Assembly: GCF_037055355.1 (NCBI RefSeq)
Contig: NZ_CP146350.1
Span: forward strand, 8,331,001 to 8,395,000
Reading direction: 5' to 3'
Length of the DNA: 64,000 nt
DNA from: Streptomyces sp. DG1A-41
Lineage (GTDB): Bacteria; Actinomycetota; Actinomycetes; Streptomycetales; Streptomycetaceae
A program made the position numbers and the translations under genes. The notes under the pieces were generated by a model, which ran no database searches, was not told the DNA's origin, and saw nothing but the letters and a program-made list of their open reading frames with translations. How positions within the stretch are numbered: position 1 is the first letter of the stretch; each line of letters begins with the position of its first letter. Shown piece by piece: positions 37,231-45,955 of this stretch.

Positions 37231-37713
37231 ATGCTGATCAGGGAAGCAACGGCTGACGACTGGCCGCGCATCTGGCCGTTCTGGCACCGCATCGTCGCCG
37301 CGGGCGAGACCTACGCATGGGACCCGGGCACCTCCGAGGACGAGGCCCGGGTCCTGTGGATGGATCCGGCGAAACGCGTCTACGTCGTCGAGGACGACAG
37401 CGGCAGCATCGTGGCCTCCGCCTACCTCACCCCCAACTACGGCGGCGCCGCCGCCCGCATCGCCAACGCCGGGTTCATGGTCGACCCGGACCAGGGCGGC
37501 CGGGGCTACGGCCGTGCCCTCGCCGAACATCTCCTGACCGAGGCCAGGGCAGCCGGCTACCGCGGCATGGTGTTCAACGCCGTCGTCGAGACCAACCCGG
37601 CCGTGAAGCTGTGGACCTCCCTCGGCTTCACGATCCTCGGTACGGTGCCCGACGCGTTCGAGCACCCCCGGCACGGCCTCGTGGGACTGCACATCATGTA
37701 CCGGGCGCTCTAG
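37231..37713 (+). CDS. GNAT-family N-acetyltransferase
   Basis: This 160-aa GNAT protein starts MLIREATADDWPRIWPFWHRIVAAGETYAWD, has VADASYLTP-like strand text (IVASAYLTPNYGG) and the acetyl-CoA loop VDPDQGGRGYGRALAEHLLTEARA, then NPAVKLWTSLGFTILGTVPDAFEHP. It follows the 57-aa peptide in the same direction, so it may share its transcript. The substrate is unknown; the FWHRI...ETYAW start is common in phosphinothricin-type acetyltransferases and their relatives. Confidence 0.8.
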   Translation: MLIREATADDWPRIWPFWHRIVAAGETYAWDPGTSEDEARVLWMDPAKRVYVVEDDSGSIVASAYLTPNYGGAAARIANAGFMVDPDQGGRGYGRALAEHLLTEARAAGYRGMVFNAVVETNPAVKLWTSLGFTILGTVPDAFEHPRHGLVGLHIMYRAL

Positions 37714-37780
37714 AGCATCAGGACATCGGTGCATGGCCGGCACCACTGTGTGGTCGGAAGGACCGTCCCCCGGACGGCCG

Positions 37781-38200
37781 TCAGGGACGCACGTACGGCC
37801 GCGTCATGATCTCCATGTTGTGGCCGTCCGGGTCGGCGAAGTACGCGCCGCGGCCCCCGAAGAGGTCGTTGACCCGGCCGGGCTCGGTGTGGCTCGGGTC
37901 GGCGTGGTAGGTGACCCCCAGCGCCTCCAGCCGGGCGATCATGGTGTCGAACTGCTCCTCGGGCACGAGGAACGCGTAGTGCTGCGACTGGATCGGCTCG
38001 TCGGTCTTCTCGTAGTAGTCGAGGGTCACGCCGTTGCCCAGGTCGACGGGCAGGAACGGCCCGAAGGGGGCGCCGACCTTCAGGCCCAGGACTGCCGCCA
38101 GGAACTCCGCCGACAGCTGGCGGTGCGAGGCGAAGACGACGGTGTGGTCGAGGTGGGCGACGGTGGCCGGCAGTTCGGGTGCGTGCTGTGCGTGGGACAT
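37781..38200 (-). CDS. VOC family protein (glyoxalase-like)
   Basis: This 139-aa single-domain VOC protein contains VAHLDHTVVFASHRQLSAEFLAAVLGL at the start (His metal ligand), LDYYEKTDEPIQSQHYAFLV and a C-terminal GAYFADPDGHNMEIMTRPY with the His-Asp-Glu pattern. The substrate is unknown. It is convergent with the GNAT gene. Confidence 0.75.
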   Translation of the reverse strand: MSHAQHAPELPATVAHLDHTVVFASHRQLSAEFLAAVLGLKVGAPFGPFLPVDLGNGVTLDYYEKTDEPIQSQHYAFLVPEEQFDTMIARLEALGVTYHADPSHTEPGRVNDLFGGRGAYFADPDGHNMEIMTRPYVRP

Positions 38201-38411
38201 GGGTGTGAATGGTCTCCGGGTCTCGGGATCCGTGGTGAAGCGCCGCAGCGGGCGCGAGGGGATGAGGAAACACGGAGACGGGAGGCGGGGCTCGTGCCCT
38301 CTCCGGCTCTCGGGCGGGCCCCGGCGGGGTCACCCCCGCCGCGCTCACGCAGAGGCCGGGCGCCTCACTCGTGCATGGCCTACGGCCGACCCGGCAGTCA
38401 CCCGGCCGACT

Positions 38412-39755
38412 CTAGTTCATCGGCGCCGTACGCCGCCACGGGTTACGTTCCTGCAACTGCTGGGCCAGTCCCATGAGTTGGTACTCCGTGCCGGGGCGGC
38501 CCACCAGCTGCACGGCACACGGGGCGCCAGAGGGGAGGGTTCCGCAGGGGACCGACATGGCGGGCCAGCCGGTCAGGTTCCACGGGGGCGTCAGGGGCGA
38601 GTAGTTGGTGTTGGCCAGGACGTTGCTCAGCCAGCCCCGCTCGTGCCAGGGCGCGGCCTTCGGGGAGCGGCGGGCGAGCGCGGGCGTGAGCAGCACGTCG
38701 TACTCGGCGAAGAACGGCTCCAGCCGCCGGCGCAGCTGCTCCCGGGCCGCCCCGGAGCGCACCCGGCCCATGAAGGGCCGGCCGAGTCTCGCGTGGACCC
38801 GGGTGCGCCGGGTCAGCAGACGCGGGTCCAGATGCTGGGCGTCCGCGGCGGTGCCCGCCGTCCAGTGGGCCAGTGCGGTCGTGGCGAGCGACATCGGGTA
38901 GGGCGGATCGGCGCGCCTGACCTGGTGGCCCGCCTTCATCAGCACCCCGGCCGCCTCCCGCGCGGCCGTCGTGTACGGCCGGCTGATGGTGACGCCGGCC
39001 AGCGGACTGCGCAGCGACACGGCGATCCTGAAGGGGCCGGGCTCGGAGCGGAGGGCGGGTTCGTCGCCCGCGAGCACCGAGAGCATCAGGCGGGCGTCCT
39101 CGACGGTCGTGGCGAGCGGTCCGTTCTCCGACAATCCGAACCAGCCGCTGTCCCCGGCACCCGTCGGGACCACTCCGCGGCCCGGCTTGATGGTGACGAG
39201 GCCGCAGTTGGCGGCCGGTATGCGCAGGGAACCCATGCCGTCGTTGCCGAGGGCGATCGGCACCATCCCGGCGGCGACCGCGGCGGCACTGCCGCCCGAC
39301 GAGCCACCTGCCGAGCGCGTCGAGTCCCAGGGGTTGCGGGCGGTGCCCAGCACGCCGTCCGTCGTGCCGAAGACACACAGTTCGGGCACGTTCGTCAGCC
39401 CCACGACCACTGCGCCGGCCGCCCGCAGCCGGGCCACCGTCACATGGTCCCGATCGGCCGGGGTGTCCGGTGTCGCGGCCGAGCCGACACGGGTGGACTC
39501 GCCGCGCACGGCGAGGTTGTCCTTGACGGCCACGGGCACCCCGGCCAGCGGCAGACGGTCGAAGTCGCCGCGTGCGGCCACCTCGTCGGCCTCGGCCGGC
39601 GCCGCCTCGGCGCGCACCGTGCGGAAGGCTCCGACGCGGCCGTCGAGCCGCTCGATCCGCGCGAGGTGCTCGGCGACCACCTCGCGTGGGGTGACCCGCT
39701 TCTCGCGTACGGCGGCGGATATCTCGGCGGCGGTGCGGCCGGCCCAGGTGGTCAC
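38412..39755 (-). CDS. amidase (amidase-signature family)
   Basis: This 447-aa enzyme of the Ser-cisSer-Lys class has VAVKDNLAV (catalytic Lys near 75), GGSSGGSAAAVAAGMVPIALGNDGMGSLRIPAANCGLVTIKP (cis-Ser and nucleophile Ser) and a C-terminal NLTGWPAMSVPCG. The usual GxDxGGSIR is GNDGMGSLR here, and the nucleophile Ser is kept. It hydrolyses unknown amides and stands alone, with a 404-bp intergenic region upstream. Confidence 0.85.
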   Translation of the reverse strand: MTTWAGRTAAEISAAVREKRVTPREVVAEHLARIERLDGRVGAFRTVRAEAAPAEADEVAARGDFDRLPLAGVPVAVKDNLAVRGESTRVGSAATPDTPADRDHVTVARLRAAGAVVVGLTNVPELCVFGTTDGVLGTARNPWDSTRSAGGSSGGSAAAVAAGMVPIALGNDGMGSLRIPAANCGLVTIKPGRGVVPTGAGDSGWFGLSENGPLATTVEDARLMLSVLAGDEPALRSEPGPFRIAVSLRSPLAGVTISRPYTTAAREAAGVLMKAGHQVRRADPPYPMSLATTALAHWTAGTAADAQHLDPRLLTRRTRVHARLGRPFMGRVRSGAAREQLRRRLEPFFAEYDVLLTPALARRSPKAAPWHERGWLSNVLANTNYSPLTPPWNLTGWPAMSVPCGTLPSGAPCAVQLVGRPGTEYQLMGLAQQLQERNPWRRTAPMN

Positions 39756-40159
39756 AGAGGCTCCTCGGTGTGGAGGGACGGACTACTGGCGAGTACGTAG
39801 GAGAACTGTGCACCGGCCGGGGGCGCACGTCGAGGCCGGGTGACGTGATTCCGTGGCGCGGCGGCTGCGCCACTGGGGCCGACGAGATCCGGGCAGTGTA
39901 AGAACTGGTCCCAAGCATGGCTCCACCGACGCTCTGGCATGCCTGGGCGACCGGTCGTGGGCTCCCGGTTCCTGGATCCGCCCCTGGTGTGCTGTCCGGG
40001 GACGTTGGTGACGCTTCGAGTGGTGACGTCCCGGCTGCGGCGTGGATGGCGGGTGGCGCGGGGTGGTGGGAGACGCACGTCACATTCCTCGATGTCACAT
40101 CGGGCCGAGCCACCGACTCATAGGGGCGTAAGCAATCGACAACGACAGAGGAGCTCACC
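39756..40159. promoter_or_regulatory. upstream region of the amidase and AhpD-like genes
   Basis: It contains divergent promoters. The last 70 bp has GTCACAT repeated at 40078 and 40094, candidate ECF-type -35 boxes. No ORF can be supported. Confidence 0.3.
40094..40121 (+). promoter_or_regulatory. candidate ECF-sigma promoter for the AhpD-like gene
   Basis: GTCACA (40094-40099), 16 bases, then ACTCAT (40116-40121), about 39 bp before ATG 40160. This resembles the GTCACA-N16-CGTCCT pattern reported for SigJ, with a weak -10. Carboxymuconolactone-decarboxylase genes often sit with SigJ-like sigma genes, but none is adjacent here. Confidence 0.3.
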
Positions 40160-40633
40160 ATGAACGCGCGTCTGGACGTCTTCGCCATCCCGAGCGCCGG
40201 CAAGGTCATCAAGCAGTTCATGTCCCTGGGCCGGCTGGTCGTGGACTCACCGCTGCCGGCCGCCACCCGGGAGCTGGTCTCGCTCCGGGTGAGCCAGATC
40301 AACGGCTGCGCGGTCTGCATCGACATGCACACCAAGGAGGCCGCGGCGGCGGGTGAGACTTCCGTACGCATCAACCTGGTCGCCGCCTGGCGGGAGGCCA
40401 CGGTCTACACCGAGGCCGAGCGCGCCGCACTCGAGCTGGCCGAGCAGGGGACCCGTATCGCGGACGGAGCCGGCGGGGTGTCCGACGAGGTGTGGGAGCG
40501 GGCCGCCAAGCACTACGACGAGGACCAGCTCGTCGCCCTGGTGACCCTGATCGCCTTCATGAACACGGCGAACCGGCTGAACGTCATCCTTCAGCAGCCG
40601 GCGGGCGACTACCAGCCCGGTCAGTTCGTGTAG
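40160..40633 (+). CDS. carboxymuconolactone decarboxylase/AhpD-like alkylhydroperoxidase
   Basis: This 157-aa protein carries the AhpD redox motif NGCAVCIDMHTKEA (CxxC plus His three residues on) around residue 49 and helical flanks typical of the CMD family. The two Cys are the peroxidatic pair. GAGGAG sits 6 bases before ATG 40160. Expression may be sigma-controlled (see 40094-40121). Confidence 0.8.
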   Translation: MNARLDVFAIPSAGKVIKQFMSLGRLVVDSPLPAATRELVSLRVSQINGCAVCIDMHTKEAAAAGETSVRINLVAAWREATVYTEAERAALELAEQGTRIADGAGGVSDEVWERAAKHYDEDQLVALVTLIAFMNTANRLNVILQQPAGDYQPGQFV

Positions 40634-40687
40634 CGGTAGCGCTGGTCGGACGACGGGCCGTGGGCCCGGGGGGACGAAGCCCCGGGC

Positions 40688-41392
40688 CTACGGCACGAGC
40701 TGTGCCCGGAGCCACTCCTCCACCTCGCCCACGTGCGCGGCCGCCGCCGCGCGGGCCGCCTCCGGGTCGTGGGCAACCAGGGCGCGGTGGATCGCGGCGT
40801 GTTCGCGGCGGGTGCGGGCGAAGGCGCCCTCCTCCTGGTAGCCGCGCCAGACACGGGCGCGGAACGTCCGCGACGACAGGCCCTCCAGGATCGCGGCCAT
40901 GGTCTCGTTGCCCGCGGCCGCCGCGATCTCACGGTGGAAAGCCAGGTCGTGGGCGAGGATCTCCTCCGGATCGTCCGTGGCGTTCATCGCCGCCAGGTGC
41001 TTCTCGACCTCGGCCAGCTGGTCCGCGGTGATCCGGGCGGCGGCCAGCGCGGTCGCCGTCGACTCCAGGATCCGCCGGATCTCCAGCAGTTCCACCAGAC
41101 GCGGGCCGCGCGACAGGTCCGCCACGACGCCGAAGGTCTCCAGCAGGTCGCCGGCCTCCAGCTGCGTCACGTAGATGCCCGACCCGTGCCGGGCCTCCAG
41201 CACGCCCAGCACCGTGAGCGCGCGGATCGCCTCCCGCATCGAACTGCGGGAGATGCCGAGCTGGGCGGCCAGATCGCGTTCGGTCGGCAGTCGCTGGCCC
41301 GGCTCCAGCAGGCCCTCGCCGATCATCGCCTTGATCCGCTCGATGGCGCGCTGCGTCACGGTGCCCTTCTGCGGAGCTGTCTCGTCGTCCAC
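40688..41392 (-). CDS. GntR/FadR-family (FCD) transcriptional regulator
   Basis: This 234-aa regulator has a GntR winged helix (residues 12-75: LEPGQRLPTERDLAAQLGISRSSMREAIRALTVLGVLEARHGSGIYV) and an FCD effector domain with metal-ligand residues (AHDLAFHREIAAAAGN, REHAAIHRALVAHD, AAAAHV). GTG 41392 has GGAGG 6 bases upstream. It diverges from the fuconate-dehydratase operon; a perfect palindromic operator lies between them, so it is the likely sugar-acid-responsive repressor. Confidence 0.8.
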   Translation of the reverse strand: MDDETAPQKGTVTQRAIERIKAMIGEGLLEPGQRLPTERDLAAQLGISRSSMREAIRALTVLGVLEARHGSGIYVTQLEAGDLLETFGVVADLSRGPRLVELLEIRRILESTATALAAARITADQLAEVEKHLAAMNATDDPEEILAHDLAFHREIAAAAGNETMAAILEGLSSRTFRARVWRGYQEEGAFARTRREHAAIHRALVAHDPEAARAAAAAHVGEVEEWLRAQLVP

Positions 41393-41436
41393 GCCATTCC
41401 TCCGATCACCGGCTGCGGCGCAGTCTAATCGGCGAT

Positions 41437-41449
41437 GTGGTCGGACCAC
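41437..41449. promoter_or_regulatory. palindromic GntR/FadR-type operator
   Basis: GTGGTC-G-GACCAC is a perfect palindrome around one central base and fits the TGGTC-N-GACCA consensus of FadR-type regulators. A half site (GTGGTCTGATA) lies at about 41501-41511. Both sit between the divergent GntR gene and the fucose-type operon. Confidence 0.65.
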
Positions 41450-41558
41450 TACGCGCAAGAAGCGCGAAAAAATGGCGTTGCGGGGTGTTCTGGTGCGGGA
41501 GTGGTCTGATAAGTATGCGGGCATCTTCTGGAACACCGGTCGATGGGAGCGCCCTCGG

Positions 41559-41678
41559 ATGCCCGGAAGCACCGTGCGCAAGCGGAACAGATCCCGGATC
41601 GCCGGTGCGGTGACCCTGGCCGTCGGCGCCTGTCTCGTGCTCGCCGCGTGCGTCACCACGGGCCGCGCCCAGGACTGA
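41559..41678 (+). CDS. 39-aa lipoprotein-like small protein
   Basis: ATG 41559, with GGGAGC upstream, gives MPGSTVRKRNRSRIAGAV, a hydrophobic run, then LVLAACVTTGRAQD. LAAC is a lipobox, so the mature protein would be only about 10 residues on a lipid anchor. It lies directly before the fuconate dehydratase gene (36 bp), so it may be a leader or a tiny lipoprotein. The frame is open further upstream, but the 5' part is not hydrophobic. Confidence 0.45.
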   Translation: MPGSTVRKRNRSRIAGAVTLAVGACLVLAACVTTGRAQD

Positions 41679-41714
41679 CCCGCCCGCCTCCGCAACCGAC
41701 CCGAAAGGCCCTCT

Positions 41715-43058
41715 GTGTCCTCGACGCCCGCCCGCATCATCGCGGTCGACACCCACGACATCCGCTTCCCCACCTCGCGCGAGCTCGACGGCTCCGACGC
41801 GATGAACCCGGACCCCGACTACTCGGCGGCCTACGTCGTCGTGCGCACGGACGCGGCCGACGGGCACGAGGGGCACGGATTCGCCTTCACCATCGGGCGG
41901 GGCAACGAGGTGCAGGTCGCCGCGATCGACGCGCTGCGCGGACACCTGACCGGCCGCTCCGTCGACGACCTGTGCGCCGACCCGTCCACCCTGAACCGCG
42001 ACCTGATCGGCGACAGCCAATTGCGCTGGCTCGGCCCCGAGAAGGGCGTGATGCACATGGCGATCGGCGCGGTCGTCAACGCCGTGTGGGACCTGGCCGC
42101 CAAGCGCGCCGGGCTGCCCCTGTGGCGGCTGCTCGCCCAGGCCGAGCCCGAATGGCTGGTCCGACAAGTCGACTTCCGCTACCTCACCGACGCCCTCACC
42201 CCCGAGGAGGCCCTGACCCTCCTGCGCAGGGGCAGACAGGGCGCAGAGGAACGCACGGCCCGGCTGCTGGAGCGCGGCTACCCGGCCTACACCACCTCGC
42301 CCGGCTGGCTCGGCTACGACGACGAGAAACTCACGCGGCTCGCGGACCGGGCCGTCGCCGACGGCTTCCGGCAGATCAAGCTCAAGGTCGGCGCCGACCT
42401 CGACGACGACATCCGCCGCTGCCGCGTGGCCCGTTCGGTCATCGGCCCGGACGTCCGTATGGCCGTCGACGCCAACCAGCGCTGGGACGTCGACGAGGCG
42501 ATCCGCTGGACCAAGGCCCTGGCCGAGTTCGGTCCGTACTGGATCGAGGAGCCCACCAGCCCCGACGACATCCTCGGCCACGCGGCGATCCGCCGGGCCG
42601 TCGCCCCCGTGAAGGTCGCCACCGGCGAGCACGTGCACAACCGGATCGTCTTCAAACAGCTCCTCCAGGCCGGCGCGCTGGACGTCGTCCAGATCGACGC
42701 GGCCCGGGTCGGCGGCGTCCCCGAGAACCTCGCGATCCTGCTGCTCTCGGCCAAGTTCGGCGTCCCGGTCTGCCCGCACGCGGGCGGCGTCGGCCTGTGC
42801 GAACTGGTCCAGCACCTGTCGATGTTCGACTACGTGGCCCTCACCGGAACCACCGAGGACCGCGTCATCGAATACGTCGACCACCTGCACGACCACTTCC
42901 TCGACCCGGTGGTCATCCGCGAAGGTCATTACACGGCACCCACCGCGCCGGGCTTCTCGGCCGCCATGCGGCCCGAGTCGCTGGCGCGGTACACCTACCC
43001 GGGCGGCGAGTTCTGGGCCGCCGACCTCGACAAACAGAAGAAAGGTCGGGCTGCATGA
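41715..43058 (+). CDS. L-fuconate dehydratase (enolase superfamily)
   Basis: This 447-aa enzyme has the enolase-superfamily KxK pair in [16 protein letters not shown], metal ligands Asp in [10 protein letters not shown], Glu in [11 protein letters not shown] and Glu in [10 protein letters not shown], then [22 protein letters not shown] (catalytic His). [22 protein letters not shown] at the N-terminus is typical of L-fuconate dehydratases. It converts L-fuconate to 2-keto-3-deoxy-L-fuconate. GTG 41715 starts the operon. The gene overlaps the next SDR by 4 bases. Confidence 0.85.
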   Translation: MSSTPARIIAVDTHDIRFPTSRELDGSDAMNPDPDYSAAYVVVRTDAADGHEGHGFAFTIGRGNEVQVAAIDALRGHLTGRSVDDLCADPSTLNRDLIGDSQLRWLGPEKGVMHMAIGAVVNAVWDLAAKRAGLPLWRLLAQAEPEWLVRQVDFRYLTDALTPEEALTLLRRGRQGAEERTARLLERGYPAYTTSPGWLGYDDEKLTRLADRAVADGFRQIKLKVGADLDDDIRRCRVARSVIGPDVRMAVDANQRWDVDEAIRWTKALAEFGPYWIEEPTSPDDILGHAAIRRAVAPVKVATGEHVHNRIVFKQLLQAGALDVVQIDAARVGGVPENLAILLLSAKFGVPVCPHAGGVGLCELVQHLSMFDYVALTGTTEDRVIEYVDHLHDHFLDPVVIREGHYTAPTAPGFSAAMRPESLARYTYPGGEFWAADLDKQKKGRAA

Positions 43059-43810
43059 GCGACTTCGAGGGCATCAGGGCCCTGGTGACGGGCGGCGCCT
43101 CCGGCATCGGCCGGGCCGCCGCGGAACTCCTGGCCGACCGCGGCGCCCAGGTCGCCGTCCTCGATCTGGACCCATCGTCGGTCGACAAGCCGCTGCTGGC
43201 CTACCGCGCGGACGTCACCGACGACGCGTCCGTGCGCGAGGCCGTGGCGGCCGCGGTCGCCGACCTCGACGGGCTGGACGTCCTGGTCAACAACGCGGGC
43301 ATCGGCGCCCAGGGCACCGTGGAGGACAACTCCGACGACGACTGGCACCGCGTCTACGACGTCAACGTCGTCGGCATGGTCCGCACCGCCCGCGCCTGCC
43401 TGCCCCACCTGCGCGCCTCCGCGCACGCGGCGATCGTCAACACCTGCTCCATCGCCGCCACCGCGGGCCTGCCGCAACGCGCCCTGTACAGCGCCACCAA
43501 GGGCGCCGTGTACGCGCTGACCCTCGCCATGGCAGCCGACCACGTCCGCGAGGGCATCCGCGTCAACTGCGTCAACCCGGGCACGGTCGACACACCGTGG
43601 GTCGGCCGCCTTCTCGACGCGGCACCCGACCCGGCCGCCGAACGCGCCGCCCTGGAGGCCCGCCAGCCCACCGGCCGCCTGGTCGGCGCCGGCGAGGTCG
43701 CGGGCGCCATCGCCTACCTGGCGAGCCCCCTGTCCGGCGCCACCACGGGCACCTCGCTCGCCGTCGATGGCGGCATGCAGGGCCTGCGGCTGCGCCCGGT
43801 GACCCGGTGA
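43055..43810 (+). CDS. SDR oxidoreductase, sugar-acid dehydrogenase of the fucose-type operon
   Basis: This 251-aa classical SDR has [42 protein letters not shown] with catalytic Ser and [12 protein letters not shown] with Tyr and Lys, ending [13 protein letters not shown]. The ATGA overlap with the dehydratase couples their translation. In known fucose oxidation routes an SDR oxidises L-fucose or 2-keto-3-deoxy-fuconate; with an AKR next door, the second role is favoured here. Confidence 0.75.
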   Translation: MSDFEGIRALVTGGASGIGRAAAELLADRGAQVAVLDLDPSSVDKPLLAYRADVTDDASVREAVAAAVADLDGLDVLVNNAGIGAQGTVEDNSDDDWHRVYDVNVVGMVRTARACLPHLRASAHAAIVNTCSIAATAGLPQRALYSATKGAVYALTLAMAADHVREGIRVNCVNPGTVDTPWVGRLLDAAPDPAAERAALEARQPTGRLVGAGEVAGAIAYLASPLSGATTGTSLAVDGGMQGLRLRPVTR

Positions 43811-44817
43811 ACCGGCTCGGCGGCAGTGGCGTCGAGGTCAGCGCCCTGTCCTTCGGCGCGGCCGCGATCGGCAACCTGTACACCGAGGTCGGCGAGGAGC
43901 AGGCCCACGAGGCCGTGGAGGCCGCCTGGCAGCGGGGCATCCGCTACTTCGACACCGCCCCGCACTACGGCCTCGGCCTGTCCGAACGCCGCCTCGGCGC
44001 CGCCCTGCGCGGCCACCCCCGCGACCGGTACACCGTCTCCACCAAGGTGGGCCGCCGCCTGGAGCCCACCGACGGCACCGGCGACGACCTGGCGGGCGGC
44101 TTCGCCGTGCCGGCCGCCCATCGCCGCGTCTGGGACTTCAGCGCCGACGGCGTCCGCCGCACCCTGGAGGCCAGTCTGGAACGCCTCGGCCTCGACCGGG
44201 TCGACATCGTCTACCTCCACGACCCGGACGAGCACGCAGAGTGGGCCTTCCGCGAGGGCTACCCGGCGCTGGAGAAGTGCCGCTCGGAGGGCGTGGTCGG
44301 GGCGATAGGCGCCGGGATGAACCAGGCGGAGATGCTCACCCGCTTCGTCCGCGACACCGACGTCGACGTGGTGCTGTGCGCAGGCCGCTACACCCTGCTG
44401 GACCAGAGCGCCCTCACCGGCCTGCTGCCCGCCGCCCAGGAACGCGGCACGTCCGTCGTCATCGGCGGCGCCTTCAACTCCGGCCTGCTGGCGAACCCGC
44501 AGCCGGGCGCGAGGTACAACTACACCGTCGCACCCTCCGACCTGGTCCAGCGGGCGCTGCGTCTGAAGTCCGTCGCCCACCGCCACGGCACCACGCTGCG
44601 CGCCGCCGCCCTGGCTTTCTGCGCCGCCCACCCGGCCGTCGCGAGCGTCCTCGTCGGAGCCCGCTCGGCACACGAAGTCCGCGACTGCGCCCACCAGTTC
44701 GCCGCCCGCGTGCCCGCCGCCTTCTGGCAGGAGCTGCGCGCCAAGGGCCTGCTGCCCGCCGACGCCCCCGTGCCCGGCGAGGAACCGTCCGAGGCGCCGG
44801 CGAAGGAGCCGTCATGA
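43807..44817 (+). CDS. aldo/keto reductase, L-fucose (aldose) dehydrogenase type
   Basis: This 336-aa AKR has the Asp in RGIRYFDTAPHYGLGLSERRLG, Tyr in the same block, Lys in STKVGRRL and His in VYLHDPDEHA, with a C-terminal NADP-type region SVLVGARSAHEV. Such AKRs oxidise L-fucose or D-threo-aldoses at C1. GTG 43807 overlaps the SDR stop (GTGA). Confidence 0.75.
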   Translation: MNRLGGSGVEVSALSFGAAAIGNLYTEVGEEQAHEAVEAAWQRGIRYFDTAPHYGLGLSERRLGAALRGHPRDRYTVSTKVGRRLEPTDGTGDDLAGGFAVPAAHRRVWDFSADGVRRTLEASLERLGLDRVDIVYLHDPDEHAEWAFREGYPALEKCRSEGVVGAIGAGMNQAEMLTRFVRDTDVDVVLCAGRYTLLDQSALTGLLPAAQERGTSVVIGGAFNSGLLANPQPGARYNYTVAPSDLVQRALRLKSVAHRHGTTLRAAALAFCAAHPAVASVLVGARSAHEVRDCAHQFAARVPAAFWQELRAKGLLPADAPVPGEEPSEAPAKEPS

Positions 44818-45131
44818 GAATCGCCCTGCACACCAAGGTCCGCGCCGACCGCATCGCCGACTACGAGGCCGTCCACCGGGAGGTGCCCGGGGAACTCACC
44901 GACGCCATCCGCGCGGCCGGTGCCACCTCCTGGACGATCTGGCGCAGCGGCACCGACCTGTTCCACGTCCTGGAGTGCGAGGACTACGCCCGCCTCCTCG
45001 CCGAGTTGGAGAAACTGCCGGTCAACGTCGCCTGGCAGGCCCGCATGGCCGAACTGCTGGACGTCGTGCACGACTACTCCGGCGAGGGCGCGGACGCCGG
45101 CCTGCCCGTCGTCTGGGAGCTGCCGTCATGA
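44814..45131 (+). CDS. L-fucose/L-rhamnose mutarotase
   Basis: This 105-aa RhaM/FucU-type protein contains RIALHTKVRADRIADYEAVHREV (His pair), TSWTIWRSGTDLFHVLECEDY and VNVAWQARMAELLD. It interconverts sugar anomers, feeding the AKR. The ATGA overlap couples it to the previous gene. Confidence 0.8.
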   Translation: MRIALHTKVRADRIADYEAVHREVPGELTDAIRAAGATSWTIWRSGTDLFHVLECEDYARLLAELEKLPVNVAWQARMAELLDVVHDYSGEGADAGLPVVWELPS

Positions 45132-45955
45132 CCGTGGTCGACGCCCACCACCACGTCTGGGACCTGTCCGTGCGGGACCAGGACTGGATCGCCGAAGGCA
45201 GCCCGATCCGGCGCGATTTCACGGTGGAGGATCTCGTGGTCGAGGCTCGCGCGGCGGGCGTCGACCGCACCGTCCTCGTCCAGACCGTCACCGTACCCGA
45301 GGAGACCCCGGAGTTCCTGGCCCTGGCCGCAGGGCACGAGCTGATCGCCGGGATCGTCGGCTGGACCGACCTCACCCGCCCCGACGTGGCCGACGAGCTG
45401 GCCCGGCTGCGGGAACTGCCCGGCGGGCGGTACCTCAAGGGCATCCGGCACCAGGTCCAGGGCGAGCCGGATCCCGAGTGGCTGCTGCGTCCGGACGTAC
45501 GCCGCGGCCTGACCGCCGTGGCCGACGCGGGGCTGGTCTACGACCTGGTCGTACTGCCCCACCAGCTCCCGGCCTGCACCGAAGCGGCCGCCGGTCTGCC
45601 CCAACTCACCTTCGTCCTCGACCATTCGGGCAAGCCGCCCATCGCCTCCGGGGCCCTCGAACCCTGGGCGTCCGACCTCCGCGCCCTCGCCGCGCAGCCC
45701 AACACCGTCTGCAAGGTCTCCGGCATGGTCACCGAAGCCGACCTCGCGTCCTGGACGATCGACGACCTGCGCCCGTACGCCGGCACGGTGCTGGAGGCCT
45801 TCGGCCCGGACCGCCTGATGTTCGGCTCGGACTGGCCGGTGTGCACCCTCGCGGCGACCTACGGCGACGTGCTCGACGCGGCACGCCGGCTGACCGGCCC
45901 GACGGAGCACGCCCGAATCTTCGGGGCCACCGCCACCCGCGTCTACGACCTCTGA
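45128..45955 (+). CDS. amidohydrolase, L-fuconolactone hydrolase type
   Basis: This 275-aa metal-dependent TIM-barrel amidohydrolase starts VDAHHHVWDLSVRDQDWI (His-x-His metal pair). It has VGWTDLTRPDVADEL, LPQLTFVLDHSGKPP and LMFGSDWPVCTL with the final Asp. These lactonases open L-fucono-1,5-lactone made by the dehydrogenase. The operon ends here; its 3' end overlaps the convergent LMF gene by 13 bp. Confidence 0.8.
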   Translation: MTVVDAHHHVWDLSVRDQDWIAEGSPIRRDFTVEDLVVEARAAGVDRTVLVQTVTVPEETPEFLALAAGHELIAGIVGWTDLTRPDVADELARLRELPGGRYLKGIRHQVQGEPDPEWLLRPDVRRGLTAVADAGLVYDLVVLPHQLPACTEAAAGLPQLTFVLDHSGKPPIASGALEPWASDLRALAAQPNTVCKVSGMVTEADLASWTIDDLRPYAGTVLEAFGPDRLMFGSDWPVCTLAATYGDVLDAARRLTGPTEHARIFGATATRVYDL

